Notes: generated by a model not told the origin, from the letters alone. Counted from the first letter of the stretch, positions 34,679 to 43,682 are shown. The stretch is DNA of 64,000 bases from Planctomycetota bacterium (GCA_020849795.1 JADZFR010000023.1:1-64000), one strand, 5' to 3'. Numbers and translations are program-made.

Positions 34679-35580
34679 GCGGGCTCCGACTGGTGCCGGC
34701 GAATGGCCGCCGGCAGTTCTTCGATGATGTCTGTGGCCAGAATTCCGATCTCGCCTATTCTGTCGCGGACCATGTCGCCTGCAAGCCCATGCAGGTAAAC
34801 GCCAAGCTGCGCGGCATCAAACGGGGCAAGGCCCTGTGCCAGCAATGCCGCAATCACGCCCGCCAGCACGTCGCCTACGCCAGCCTTTGCCATGCCGGGA
34901 TTGCCGGTCGTGTTCACGTACGCCTGTCGCCCGTCGGTGACCACGGTCTGGTGGCCCTTGAGCACAAGCACCACCTTGTTCTTGGCCGCAAACTTCGCGG
35001 CGACCTTCAATCGGTTGGCGTGGTCGTCTTTCAGGTCGCCGGGGGCATCCTTGCCCAGCAGGCGAAGCATTTCGCCCGGGTGCGGCGTCAGGATCGGCCA
35101 GCCTTGCGTGCGGTCAACATCCTTGAGGCACTTGCAGCCGTCCAGCGCCATTGCGTTCAACGCGTCGGCGTCAATCACCAGCCTGACTTTCACGTCCGGC
35201 AGCAGGCTCTTGACCGCCTGGACCGTCTGCGGGTTGGTGCTGATGCCGGGGCCGATCAGCATCACGTGAAACTTCTCGGCGGCTTTCAGGATCTTTGGCG
35301 GCGCCATCGCGCTGATCGTGCCGTCTTCGGTTTCGGGCAAGGCGCTGGTCATCACGTTGGGGTCGCGCCCCGCCACAACGGCCGCAAGTCGCCACGGCAT
35401 GCCGGTTCGCACCGCGCCGGCGCCTGCACGCAATGCCGCACGCGAGCACAGTGCAGCCGCGCCCACCATGCCCACGCTGCCGGCAACGCAGAACACGCGA
35501 CCGGCATCACCCTTGTGCATGCTGGCCGTGCGCTTCTTGAGCGCCGGCAGTGAAGAGATCAGGTGAACTTCGTCGGCCAC
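34675..35580 (-). CDS. nnrD: ADP-dependent NAD(P)H-hydrate dehydratase (stand-alone)
   Basis: The 301-residue enzyme repairs hydrated NAD(P)H. Motifs: HKGDAGRVFCVAGSVGMVGAA, LIGPGI, VIDADALNAMA, ILTPHPGEMLRLLG and GNPGMAKAGVGDVLAGVIAALLAQG. The epimerase domain (NnrE), often fused at the N-terminus, is absent and not adjacent. It starts with GTG and is translationally coupled to argD. Confidence 0.93.
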   Translation of the reverse strand: MADEVHLISSLPALKKRTASMHKGDAGRVFCVAGSVGMVGAAALCSRAALRAGAGAVRTGMPWRLAAVVAGRDPNVMTSALPETEDGTISAMAPPKILKAAEKFHVMLIGPGISTNPQTVQAVKSLLPDVKVRLVIDADALNAMALDGCKCLKDVDRTQGWPILTPHPGEMLRLLGKDAPGDLKDDHANRLKVAAKFAAKNKVVLVLKGHQTVVTDGRQAYVNTTGNPGMAKAGVGDVLAGVIAALLAQGLAPFDAAQLGVYLHGLAGDMVRDRIGEIGILATDIIEELPAAIRRHQSEPA

Positions 35581-35627
35581 GTGTAACCCCAGCTCTCAGT
35601 TAGTGCCAGTCGGGACCCGACGGTGCT

Positions 35628-36098
35628 TCACCCCTTGTCTTCGTCGTTGTAGGTCCATGCGTCTACGGCGCGGCTGTATTCAACCAGCTCGCCGGCCTTG
35701 AAGAACAGGCCCAGTTCGCGGGCTGCGGCTTCCGGTCCGTCGCTGCCATGGACCAGGTTCAAGCCGCGCGACACGCCAAAGTCGCCGCGAATCGTGCCCG
35801 CCTGTGCGTCGGTGCAGAAGGTCTTGCCCATCAGCTTGCGGCAGTTGTCGATGGCTTTGGGGCCTTCGACACAGATCGCGACCAGGGGTGCGCTGGTCAT
35901 GAACTTGACCAGTCCGGCATAGAAACCCTTGCCGACGTGATCTTTGTAGTGCTGTGCCGCGAGTTCCTGCGACATCTGCATCAGCTTGAGGCCGACAATC
36001 TTCATGCCGGTGCGTTCGAATCGTCCCAGCACGTCGCCGACAAGGCCGCGCTGCACGCCGTCGGGTTTGATGAGGATAAGTGTGCGTTCAATCGCCAT
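35628..36098 (-). CDS. ndk: Nucleoside diphosphate kinase
   Basis: The 156-residue enzyme balances NTP pools. It has ERTLILIKPDGVQRGLVG at the N-terminus and the phospho-histidine in NLVHGSDG near residue 118. It is slightly longer than the usual 140-143 residues because of an insert around MGKTFCTDAQAG. CAGGAGACG precedes the ATG; a longer frame upstream has no support. Confidence 0.97.
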   Translation of the reverse strand: MAIERTLILIKPDGVQRGLVGDVLGRFERTGMKIVGLKLMQMSQELAAQHYKDHVGKGFYAGLVKFMTSAPLVAICVEGPKAIDNCRKLMGKTFCTDAQAGTIRGDFGVSRGLNLVHGSDGPEAAARELGLFFKAGELVEYSRAVDAWTYNDEDKG

Positions 36099-36342
36099 GG
36101 TCGTCTCCTGTGGCGCGCACCGTAGAAGGGAAGCGGGCAAGTGGGAAGGGGAAGTGTCAGGCATCCGCGCGGTCTGTGACTGACGCGTTGCTGTCCCTGG
36201 CGTTCATGCATTCTCATACTGAGTATGAAAAACTTGCTTGAGACCGGGTTCGGGCGGACTATCATCCCCGGTCCCGGCGTTCAGGACCAAACGGCAACGG
36301 CCGGAAGCAACAAAACAAACTCGAGACCAGAGAGGACGAAAC

Positions 36343-36933
36343 ATGGCTATTCAGGTTGGATCACCGGCGCCCGACTTCAGCGGCGACGCAGTCATCGGCA
36401 AGGACATCAAGCAGATCAAACTTGCGGACTTCAAGGGCAAGTGGGTGGTGCTGTTCTTCTACCCCCTCGACTTCACGTTCGTCTGCCCCACCGAAATCGT
36501 CGCGTTCAACGACCACATCGCCGAGTTCAAGAAACTCAACACCGAAGTCATCGCGTGCAGCGTTGACAGCAAGTTCAGCCACCTGGCCTGGAACCAGACT
36601 GAACTTGCCAAGGGCGGCCTTGGCGGCGTCAGCTACCCGCTGCTTTCGGACCTGACCAAGAATATCTCGCGCGACTACGGCGTGCTTCTTGAGCAGGCAG
36701 GCATCGCGTTGCGCGGCTTGTTCCTGATCGACCCGGACGGCGTGCTGCAGCACCAGACGGTCAATGCCCTGAACGTGGGCCGCAGCATCAAGGAAACCCT
36801 GCGCGTCGTGAAGGCATTCCAGTGGAGCAAGCAGCACGGCGACGTATGCCCCGCCAACTGGGACGAAGGCGCAGAAGCGATCAAGCCGACCGCAGCCAGC
36901 ACCGGCGCCTACCTTGCCAAGTCACACAAGTAG
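36343..36933 (+). CDS. Typical 2-Cys peroxiredoxin (AhpC/Prx1 type)
   Basis: The 196-residue protein reduces hydrogen peroxide and alkyl hydroperoxides. The peroxidatic Cys is in FTFVCPTE (about residue 49), the resolving Cys in GDVCPANW (about 171). GGLGG is present; the YF motif linked to overoxidation is not obvious at the C-terminus. It needs a thioredoxin or AhpF-type reductant; neither gene is adjacent. AGAGGACG precedes the ATG. Confidence 0.96.
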   Translation: MAIQVGSPAPDFSGDAVIGKDIKQIKLADFKGKWVVLFFYPLDFTFVCPTEIVAFNDHIAEFKKLNTEVIACSVDSKFSHLAWNQTELAKGGLGGVSYPLLSDLTKNISRDYGVLLEQAGIALRGLFLIDPDGVLQHQTVNALNVGRSIKETLRVVKAFQWSKQHGDVCPANWDEGAEAIKPTAASTGAYLAKSHK

Positions 36934-36946
36934 CCAGTGTCTCGCA

Positions 36947-36973
36947 AAAGGCCCCCGCATGCGGGGGCCTTTT
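36947..36973. terminator. Bidirectional rho-independent terminator
   Basis: AAAAGGCCCCCGC and GCGGGGGCCTTTT form a 13-bp stem with an AT loop between the convergent peroxiredoxin and basic protein genes. The A and T tails serve both directions. Confidence 0.9.
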
Positions 36974-36991
36974 CTTTGATTGCGAATTGCT

Positions 36992-37363
36992 CTAGCGGCG
37001 GTTGTGCCGGCGCTGTCCGCGCTTGCCCTTGTGCCGATGGCCGCGCTTTCCCTTGCCGGCATCTTTGCCGCGCCGGTCACCACGGCCCGCGCGTCGATCA
37101 TCGTTCTTGCGCTTGCCATCTCTGCCGGCGCGCTTGCGGTCGTCGCGATCATTTCCGCGCCGCCTGGCGTCGCGTTGCCCGCGCCTTCGCTCGCCTTTGT
37201 CGGCGCGCTTGCCCTTCTCGGGCCTGGCATCGTTGCGCTTGCCCGGTCGCGCGTCGGCTTTGCCGTCTTTGGGTGCGAACAACGGGGCGGCCGGGGCCGC
37301 GCTCAGTTGGATGCCGCCGATGGCAATTGCAGCCATCGCGATCAACATCAGTGCGTATCTCAT
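36992..37363 (-). CDS. Small secreted, extremely basic low-complexity protein
   Basis: The 123-residue protein has a signal peptide (MRYALMLIAMAAIAIGGIQL...APAAP). About 90 residues of Lys/Arg/Asp/Gly low complexity follow (GKRNDARPEKGKR, RRGQRDARRRG, HRHKGKRGQRRH). The pI must be very high. It may bind an anionic surface polymer or nucleic acid. CAGGAGAATCCC precedes the ATG, which supports a real gene. Confidence 0.65.
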   Translation of the reverse strand: MRYALMLIAMAAIAIGGIQLSAAPAAPLFAPKDGKADARPGKRNDARPEKGKRADKGERRRGQRDARRRGNDRDDRKRAGRDGKRKNDDRRAGRGDRRGKDAGKGKRGHRHKGKRGQRRHNRR

Positions 37364-37550
37364 GGGATTCTCCTGGTTGCGCTAATAGGCCCTGCAAGCA
37401 TGAAACCCCGCCGATGGGCCAAGGTAGCGGAGTTCCCGGCAGGACATGCTTGAAGCATGAAGTGTGCGGGAACTGCGATGTGTTTTGAAATCGCGGACCA
37501 AAGGCCACAATGTTCGCTCTAGCTGTTATGAGAGGCAGCAAGGAGACCAC

Positions 37551-38582
37551 ATGCCCGCACCCAAGATTGCGATCAACGGCTTTGGCCGCATCGGCCGCAC
37601 GATCATTCGTATTGCCAAGCTGCGCCGGCACTTTGACGTCGTGGCGATCAACGACCTGGCCGAGCCTGAGGCGCTGGCCTACAACTTCAAGTACGACAGC
37701 GTGCACCGCACTTACCCCGGCGAGGTCAAGTTGGTGGGCGACACGCTCACGATTGACGGTGACCCGTTCAAAGTGCTCAGCGAGAAAGACCCCGCCAGGC
37801 TGCCGTGGAAAGAGCTGGGTGTCGATTACGTCATCGAAAGCACCGGCAAGTTTCGCAGACTCGCCGAGTTGCAGCACCACCTTGACGCCGGCGCACGCCG
37901 CGTGCTGGTCACCGTGCCGACCAAAGACCACCTGGAAAGCACCGTCGTGCTGGGCGTGAATGACCACGTCGTCACCAGGGACGCCAGAATCATCAGCAAC
38001 GCAAGCTGCACCACCAACTGCGCCGCGCCCATGGCCAAGGTTCTGCACGAAGCCTTCGGCATCAAGCGCGGATTGCTGACCACCGTGCACGCCTACACTG
38101 CCGACCAGCGCCTTGTCGACACACCGCACAAGGACTTCCGCCGCTCGCGCCACGCCGCCCTGAACATCATTCCGACCAGCACGGGCGCCGCCAAGGCGAT
38201 CGGCAAGGTACTGCCCGAGCTGGATGGCAAGCTGGACGGCCTGGCGCTGCGGGTTCCGGTGCCTGATGGCAGCGTCGTTGACCTGGTATGCGAGGTTTCG
38301 CGAAAGGCGAGCGTGGAAAGCGTTAACGCCGCGTTCCAGAAGGCTGCGCAAGGGCCGATGGCACCGTACCTGGAGTACTGTGAAGACGAAATCGTCAGCA
38401 GCGACATCATCGGCAACAGCCACAGTTGCATCTTTGACCCGGGGCTGACGCAGGTGCTTGATGATACTCTCGTGAAGCTGATCGCCTGGTACGACAACGA
38501 GTGGGGCTACTCAAACCGGGTTGCCGACCTGATCGTGATGATGGCAAAGCAAGACGGCTTGAGTCCGGAGTTCCTGGCATAG
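37551..38582 (+). CDS. gap: Glyceraldehyde-3-phosphate dehydrogenase
   Basis: The 343-residue glycolytic enzyme has a Rossmann start INGFGRIGRTIIR, the catalytic Cys in SNASCTTNCAAP (about residue 151), His in TTVHAYT, and WYDNEWGYSNRV near the end. AAGGAGACC precedes the ATG. The N-terminal NAD region keeps an Asp (AINDLAEPEA) consistent with NAD specificity. Confidence 0.98.
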   Translation: MPAPKIAINGFGRIGRTIIRIAKLRRHFDVVAINDLAEPEALAYNFKYDSVHRTYPGEVKLVGDTLTIDGDPFKVLSEKDPARLPWKELGVDYVIESTGKFRRLAELQHHLDAGARRVLVTVPTKDHLESTVVLGVNDHVVTRDARIISNASCTTNCAAPMAKVLHEAFGIKRGLLTTVHAYTADQRLVDTPHKDFRRSRHAALNIIPTSTGAAKAIGKVLPELDGKLDGLALRVPVPDGSVVDLVCEVSRKASVESVNAAFQKAAQGPMAPYLEYCEDEIVSSDIIGNSHSCIFDPGLTQVLDDTLVKLIAWYDNEWGYSNRVADLIVMMAKQDGLSPEFLA

Positions 38583-38629
38583 TCGCGTAAGGAAAGCAGA
38601 CTTTCATTACGGGTCGTTGCAGGCGCTAC

Positions 38630-38659
38630 TAGTAAAGAAATGAGAAAGTTTCTTTACTA
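38630..38659. promoter_or_regulatory. Perfect inverted repeat upstream of fic, probable operator
   Basis: TAGTAAAGAAA and TTTCTTTACTA form a perfect 11-bp inverted repeat around TGAGAAAG, 41 bases before the fic start. The AT-rich palindrome stands out against the surroundings. It could be bound by the winged-helix-like C-terminal domain of Fic itself or by another repressor. Confidence 0.7.
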
Positions 38660-38700
38660 ACAGTCGTTGAACTTAGCATCTAGGTAAAGGCACCGATGTA

Positions 38701-39876
38701 ATGGGCGAACACACCCCTCATCGCTCAGGGAGATTCATCACACAGCCAAGCGGCTACCGCGCCTTTATGCCGGCGCCGCTCCCACCCGATCCACCGATCG
38801 CCGTTGACGACGAGTTGACCCGACTTTTGTCAGACGCCGATCGCCATCTCGGCCGCCTTGATGGTGTCGCCTCAACCTTGCCCAACCCGGACCTGTTTGT
38901 CGCCATGTATGTGAAACAGGAGTCCGTGTTGAGCTCACAAATCGAAGGTACGCAAAGTTCACTGGACGATGTGTTGCAGTTTGAAGCCGACGCCGCGGGT
39001 GCCGATGTGCCTCGGGACGTCTCCGAAGTAGTCAACCACGTCAACGCCATGAATCACGGGTTGAAGCGTCTGGCAGAGTTGCCCCTGTCGCTTCGTCTCA
39101 TTCGTGAAGTTCACGAACGCCTGATGCACGGCGTGCGTGGCCACGAGCGCAGCCCGGGCGAGTTCCGAACCTCGCAGAACTGGATAGGGCCGGCAGGCGC
39201 CAACCTGACCAACGCGACGTTTGTGCCGCCGCCGCCGCATGAACTTGGTGACCTGCTTGCTAGATTCGAGCGCTTTCTGCACGACCGCAACAACATGCCG
39301 GTGCTTGTGCACTGTGCACTCGCTCATGCGCAGTTTGAAAGCATTCACCCATTTCTGGACGGCAACGGTCGCGTCGGGAGGCTGCTGATTACATTTCTGC
39401 TTTGTGAACGCGGCGTACTGCAGCGCCCGTTGCTGTACCTGTCTCACTACCTGAAGTTTCATCGCACAGAGTACTACGACCGACTGACCGCAATCCGCGC
39501 CCATGGCGACTGGGAAGGCTGGGTCAAGTTCTTTCTCCGAGGAATCTCCACCGTCAGCAAGAGCGCAACAGACACCGCACGGGCAATTCTTGCCATGCGC
39601 GAAGCGCACCGCAAAGCTGTTACGGATAGCACCACCGGCAAGCATGGCCTGGCCCTTCTTGAGTTGTTGTTTGAACACCCCGTGGTGAACATCTCCTTCG
39701 TTGAAGAGCGCCTGGATTGTTCCGCGCCCACAGCAAGCAAACTGGCCCGACTGTTCATGCAGCTTGGCTTGCTGGAAGAAACCACAGGCAACCAGAGAAA
39801 CCGCAGATTCCGGTATGCGCCGTTCATTGGGCTGTTCGAATCCGATCCAGCCAACCCCCATCTGGTCCGGCCATGA
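38701..39876 (+). CDS. Fic-domain protein, class II (self-inhibited), with C-terminal winged helix
   Basis: The 391-residue protein probably AMPylates target proteins. The inhibitory helix motif S-x-x-I-E-G is at about residues 79-83 (SSQIEGT), N-terminal to the Fic core. The Fic motif HPFLDGNGRVGR is at 216-227 and complete. Residues 310-375 resemble a winged helix (LALLELLFEHPVVNISFVEERLDCSAPTASKLARLF), as in the 'Fic/DUF4172' group. No antitoxin gene precedes it. It overlaps pfkA as ATGA, unusual for a gene of this kind. Its AT-rich operator-like flank suggests a transferable unit. Confidence 0.92.
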   Translation: MGEHTPHRSGRFITQPSGYRAFMPAPLPPDPPIAVDDELTRLLSDADRHLGRLDGVASTLPNPDLFVAMYVKQESVLSSQIEGTQSSLDDVLQFEADAAGADVPRDVSEVVNHVNAMNHGLKRLAELPLSLRLIREVHERLMHGVRGHERSPGEFRTSQNWIGPAGANLTNATFVPPPPHELGDLLARFERFLHDRNNMPVLVHCALAHAQFESIHPFLDGNGRVGRLLITFLLCERGVLQRPLLYLSHYLKFHRTEYYDRLTAIRAHGDWEGWVKFFLRGISTVSKSATDTARAILAMREAHRKAVTDSTTGKHGLALLELLFEHPVVNISFVEERLDCSAPTASKLARLFMQLGLLEETTGNQRNRRFRYAPFIGLFESDPANPHLVRP

Positions 39877-40901
39877 AACGCATTGGCATCATCACATCTG
39901 GCGGTGACGCGCCCGGCACCAACGCCTGCATCCGCACGGTTGCGCGGCGCTGCCTGTATGACGGCGTGGAACTGATGGGCATCTTCGACTCGTGGGACGG
40001 CCTGCTGGCTGACAAGGTCCGGCTGCTGACTCGCGACGACGTCACGGGCATCGTGCAGACGGCCGGCACCATTCTGCGCTCGGCGCGCTCCCGGTTGTTC
40101 CTGGCCCCTGGCGACGCCGAGATTGCCAAGACAGCACTGGCCAAGCACGGCATTGAGGGCGTGATCGTAGTCGGCGGCAATGGTTCTCAGGTGGCGACCA
40201 GCATCCTGGCCGAAAGCGGCTTTCCCTGCGTGGGCGTCCCCAAGACCATCGACAACGACCTGGCCGGCACCGAGCTGACGGTGGGCTTTCTGACCGCCGT
40301 CGAGATGTGCACCCATGCGCTGGACAACCTGCGCGCAACGGCCGAGTCGCACAATCGCGTGATGGTTGTCGAAGTGATGGGCCGCAACGTCGGCTGGATC
40401 GCGGTCGAAAGCGCAATCGCCGGCGGGGCTGACCTGGCATTGATTCCTGAGTTTCCGTTCAGCGTGGAAGAGGTTTGCGACAAGATCCGCACCCGCCACA
40501 CAACTTACGGGCGCAATTACTCGATCATCGTGATCGCCGAGGGCGCGGTAGACCGCGACGGCGTGATCGACCCGAAAAGCAACGTGCAGGACAAACTGGG
40601 GCGCCCGAAGCTTGGTGGCGTCGGGCCCATGCTGGCGCGCGAAATCGAAGAGCGGCTGGGCTACGACGCGCGCAACACCACGCTCGGCTATCTGCAACGC
40701 AGCGCGGCCCCGGTTGCCAGTGACCGCATCCTGGCCACTCGCGTCAGCGACAAGGCCTATGACCTGCTGCAGGCCGGACAGAGCGGCATGCTGGCGGGCC
40801 TGGCGGGGCGCGAAGTCAAGGCAGTTGCACTGAAAGACATCGTCGGCAAGGAAAAGAGAGTCACGAAGTCATGGGCGCGGCTTGCCGAGTTGTTCGGGTA
40901 G
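39873..40901 (+). CDS. pfkA: 6-phosphofructokinase family protein
   Basis: The 342-residue protein is a PFK-A family enzyme: N-terminal TSGGDAPGTNACIR, catalytic TIDND (Asp127, Asp129 in E. coli-like numbering) and EVMGRNVGWIA. The nucleotide site reads GGNGS, with Asn at residue 103 where ATP-PFKs have a Mg-binding Asp; residue 104 is Gly (ATP-type) and 124 is Lys. This is a mixed signature between ATP- and PPi-dependent enzymes, so the phosphoryl donor is uncertain. It may be translationally coupled to fic. Confidence 0.9.
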   Translation: MKRIGIITSGGDAPGTNACIRTVARRCLYDGVELMGIFDSWDGLLADKVRLLTRDDVTGIVQTAGTILRSARSRLFLAPGDAEIAKTALAKHGIEGVIVVGGNGSQVATSILAESGFPCVGVPKTIDNDLAGTELTVGFLTAVEMCTHALDNLRATAESHNRVMVVEVMGRNVGWIAVESAIAGGADLALIPEFPFSVEEVCDKIRTRHTTYGRNYSIIVIAEGAVDRDGVIDPKSNVQDKLGRPKLGGVGPMLAREIEERLGYDARNTTLGYLQRSAAPVASDRILATRVSDKAYDLLQAGQSGMLAGLAGREVKAVALKDIVGKEKRVTKSWARLAELFG

Positions 40902-40915
40902 GCGCCAAAAGACAA

Positions 40916-40938
40916 CCCGCGGACCTTGGGTCCGCGGG
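40916..40938 (-). terminator. Terminator between convergent pfkA and repeat-protein genes
   Basis: CCCGCGGACC and GGTCCGCGGG form a 10-bp stem with a TTG loop. On the minus strand it runs into TTGTCTTTTGG, so it terminates the minus-strand gene and may also serve pfkA. Confidence 0.8.
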
Positions 40939-40962
40939 CTGCAGCGTTGAATCACCAATCAC

Positions 40963-42297
40963 CTACTTCGTGTGGCGCAATGCATTCAGCGCGTAGGCCG
41001 TGCACAGCACCGGACTGTTTTCCTGCCAGCGGTCGTTGCCGGCGTTGACCCATGAGCCGTCCTCTTTCTGGCGTTTCGCAAACTGCTTGACCAGGTCTTC
41101 GCGCCACACGTGCTTGAAGCCGCGTTCGGGCTCTTCCACCACATCTTCGCCCCAGGCCTGCAGCGTCTTGGCCATGCTCAGGTAGTAGTAGTAAATGCCC
41201 ATTTCGTGCTGCTTGGCGTCGCGGAAGCCGGGCACCTTCTCCAGCGTGTAGTTGCGCTGAATCCAGCCGTAGGCCAGCTTGACCGGCAGGCTGTCCTTGG
41301 GCAGGCCCGCAAACAGGTACGCGCGCAGCAGGTTGTAGGTCATGCTGCCGTAGCTGAACAGCGTGACTGTGCCGTCCTTATTCTCCTGGCTGCCTTCGGC
41401 CATGCTGGTTTCTTCGCTGTACACGGCACCACCGTAATCTTCGCTGCCTTTCTCGGCGGGCTTGATCTTCTTGCCGGTGGCTTTGTCCACGGCTTCAAAG
41501 CCCTCTTCCTGCACTTCGCCCGCGTTCTGGTTGCGTTTCAGAAACACCAGCGCCTGTTCCCATAGCGGGTCGTCTTCACTCAAGCCGCAGGCCTTCAGCG
41601 CGTCGATGGCAAACGTGCTTGTGCTCATGTTGGCGGGCGGCTTGCCGCCCTTCTTCACAGCCTTGTCGATCTCTTCTTTGCTGTACGCCCAGCCACCGTA
41701 GCCCGTGCTGTCTTTCTTGTATTCCGGCGCCGGCCCGTCGGCGTTGCCGACCTGCGACTGGCGCAGGTAGTCCCGGGCTGACGCAATGTGCGTGGTCAGT
41801 TTGCCCTTCCAGGGGTTGCCGGCAGCGGCGGCCTTGTCAACGTCCGCAAACAACTGCGCGCAAATGCTTGTGATGTACACAGCGCGAACGCCCTTGAGCT
41901 TCTCGACGCCCGGCATGTAACTCCAGCCGCCGCTGGTTTCCTGGCTCTCGATCAGCCAGGTCATGCTGTCCTTGATCATGGCATCGTCGGCGCTCCAGGC
42001 CTTCGTGCCCACCAATCCGTGCAGCACCAGCGCGGTGTACGGCACATTCATGGATTTGGGACCCCAGCCGCTGAGCAGACCACTTGGGTCGTCCGGTGAC
42101 GGCGGCTTGTTGTATTGCGTCTTCAAGAACGCCACCGACTTTTCAACCAGCGCGTCCCGAGACGCTGCCACGTCATACTTGGCTTCTTGTGTCAGTGTTG
42201 GCCCGGCCGCCGCCGCGGGCGGTTCTGCGTTGATGGTCACGGCAAAGGCCGCAACCGTGGCAAGCGCGCAGCAGGCAACCAGCATCGTCAATCGCAT
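40963..42297 (-). CDS. Secreted prenyltransferase/squalene-oxidase-repeat protein
   Basis: The 444-residue protein has a signal peptide (MRLTMLVACCALATVAAFAV). An alpha/alpha-toroid follows, with repeats such as SQETSGGWSYMPG, STGYGGWAYS and KEDGSWVNAG. The repeats are those of terpene cyclases and alpha-2-macroglobulin-like domains. The catalytic DxDD or QW-run of true squalene-hopene cyclases is not seen, so this is the non-cyclase secreted subgroup common in Planctomycetota. Function unknown. TAGGAGAAGACA precedes the ATG. Confidence 0.85.
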   Translation of the reverse strand: MRLTMLVACCALATVAAFAVTINAEPPAAAAGPTLTQEAKYDVAASRDALVEKSVAFLKTQYNKPPSPDDPSGLLSGWGPKSMNVPYTALVLHGLVGTKAWSADDAMIKDSMTWLIESQETSGGWSYMPGVEKLKGVRAVYITSICAQLFADVDKAAAAGNPWKGKLTTHIASARDYLRQSQVGNADGPAPEYKKDSTGYGGWAYSKEEIDKAVKKGGKPPANMSTSTFAIDALKACGLSEDDPLWEQALVFLKRNQNAGEVQEEGFEAVDKATGKKIKPAEKGSEDYGGAVYSEETSMAEGSQENKDGTVTLFSYGSMTYNLLRAYLFAGLPKDSLPVKLAYGWIQRNYTLEKVPGFRDAKQHEMGIYYYYLSMAKTLQAWGEDVVEEPERGFKHVWREDLVKQFAKRQKEDGSWVNAGNDRWQENSPVLCTAYALNALRHTK

Positions 42298-42372
42298 TGT
42301 CTTCTCCTATGTATCCAGTGTCCGCTATCCGGTACCGCAAGGGCTGCAATTCTGACATCAATTCCGGGGACC

Positions 42373-42951
42373 CTAAAGGCCCGCCAGGATCAATGCTTCA
42401 CGCGCCAGCGCCTCCATGAACATCTCCAGCCGCTGCCGCAGGAAACGTTGCTCGCCTATGATGCCGGTTTCTGAAGGCGGTTTATCCAGCAACTGGCAAT
42501 CCTGCTCTGCCTCAGATTCGGCAATCACAGTCTGCGTCTTGCTGTCAACCACGACCAGCGCCAGCCCGAGCTTGATACGTCCTGTGCGGCGCAATTCCGT
42601 CATATCAAATACGGAAACCCCGGCGTGAATTTCGTACTCGCCCCCGCCCGGGTCGTGTCCCGTCGCCCCCAGGCGCGCCGCCAGCCCCGCTTCAGCCAGC
42701 AGACGCAGGTCAATCTTGTCAACCTCCAGCCCGGCCGCCTTCTCGCCCGCGTCGCCCATGTACAGCTCGGGAACGTTGAGTGTCACGCCGGAAAGATTCT
42801 TTACGGGCAGAACTGTCACCGGCGCGCCTTGCGGCACAGGCGAGACAGGGCCCGAGACCGCACAGCCGACACTGAAGAGTGCCATCAGCACAAGCACGCG
42901 GACCGCGCGCGGCTTCGCGGCTGCGACGATGGGTTTACGGCAACCGGTCAC
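42373..42951 (-). CDS. Lipoprotein, unknown
   Basis: The 192-residue protein starts with GTG (GGGAGG upstream). A signal segment ends in a lipobox (LFSVGC, Cys at about 30) and a mostly alpha/beta domain follows. The sequence APVTVLPVKNLSGVTLNVPELYMGD and the later IKLGLALVVVDSKTQTVIAE recall outer-membrane assembly lipoproteins such as TolB-N or CsgG-like folds, but no family is certain. It overlaps the upstream gene by 17 bases. Confidence 0.7.
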   Translation of the reverse strand: MTGCRKPIVAAAKPRAVRVLVLMALFSVGCAVSGPVSPVPQGAPVTVLPVKNLSGVTLNVPELYMGDAGEKAAGLEVDKIDLRLLAEAGLAARLGATGHDPGGGEYEIHAGVSVFDMTELRRTGRIKLGLALVVVDSKTQTVIAESEAEQDCQLLDKPPSETGIIGEQRFLRQRLEMFMEALAREALILAGL

Positions 42952-43561
42952 GCACGACCTCCCCTGTCAGTGCGCGTTCCAGCAGGCCTGCAATCTCCAG
43001 GATGCCGATCGTTGCCTTGGCCTGATCAATGCCCCGCGTCAGCAGCACCGGGCGATCCAGTGGTTCGCAGCGCGAGGTCGCCAGCCGGCCTCGTTTGTCG
43101 ATGGACCAAGCCGACACCACCACCACAGCCTGCGCTTGCTCAATCCATGGCCGGGCTAGAGCGTTGGCGGCATGCAGCGTGTCGCGGGACGCGCCGCCGA
43201 TGGCGACTTGCTCAAGTGTTTCCCAGCGCAGGTGCGGTTCGGTTGCACCCGCCTGCCACTCGGCGGGCAGCGGCAACATCGTTCGCACCCGACTGTGAAG
43301 GCTTGTGCGTCTTGCGGCGGCCTTCACCCAGAACGGCTCAGCGCGGCAGGGCCCGACGCCGCCGCCAAATGCTCCCAGGTACTCAGGCAGCAGGCCCGTC
43401 AGCAAAGCGGCCTCTTGCTGCTGGCGCGACGCGCCCTCAAGGTTGACCAGCGTCGCCGCCGCGCCCTCGCCGCCAACACGCGCAAGGTCAACGGCAGCGG
43501 CGCCCTGGTCGCGCAGCAGGCGCGCACTGAGGCCGGGGATGTGCAGCACGAGCAACTCCAT
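42935..43561 (-). CDS. Unknown protein with weak alkaline-phosphatase-superfamily resemblance
   Basis: The 208-residue protein begins MELLVLHIPGLSARLL and has a VNLEGASRQQQEAALLTGLLPEYLGAFGGG stretch resembling the substrate region of type I phosphodiesterase/nucleotide pyrophosphatases (LTG-x-P). The metal ligands of the superfamily are incomplete, so it may be degenerate. Its start is divergent from the TPR gene by about 120 bases. Confidence 0.55.
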   Translation of the reverse strand: MELLVLHIPGLSARLLRDQGAAAVDLARVGGEGAAATLVNLEGASRQQQEAALLTGLLPEYLGAFGGGVGPCRAEPFWVKAAARRTSLHSRVRTMLPLPAEWQAGATEPHLRWETLEQVAIGGASRDTLHAANALARPWIEQAQAVVVVSAWSIDKRGRLATSRCEPLDRPVLLTRGIDQAKATIGILEIAGLLERALTGEVVRDRLP

Positions 43562-43682
43562 GGACGGTAGTCTGGCGAAGGGGCACGGGAAGTCGAGGGG
43601 CGGCATCCCCATAGGACCTTCGCCCGGCACCGCGTCGTTTTTCGAATATCCGCTGCAATCCCGACGCTCCTACAATGCCGCC

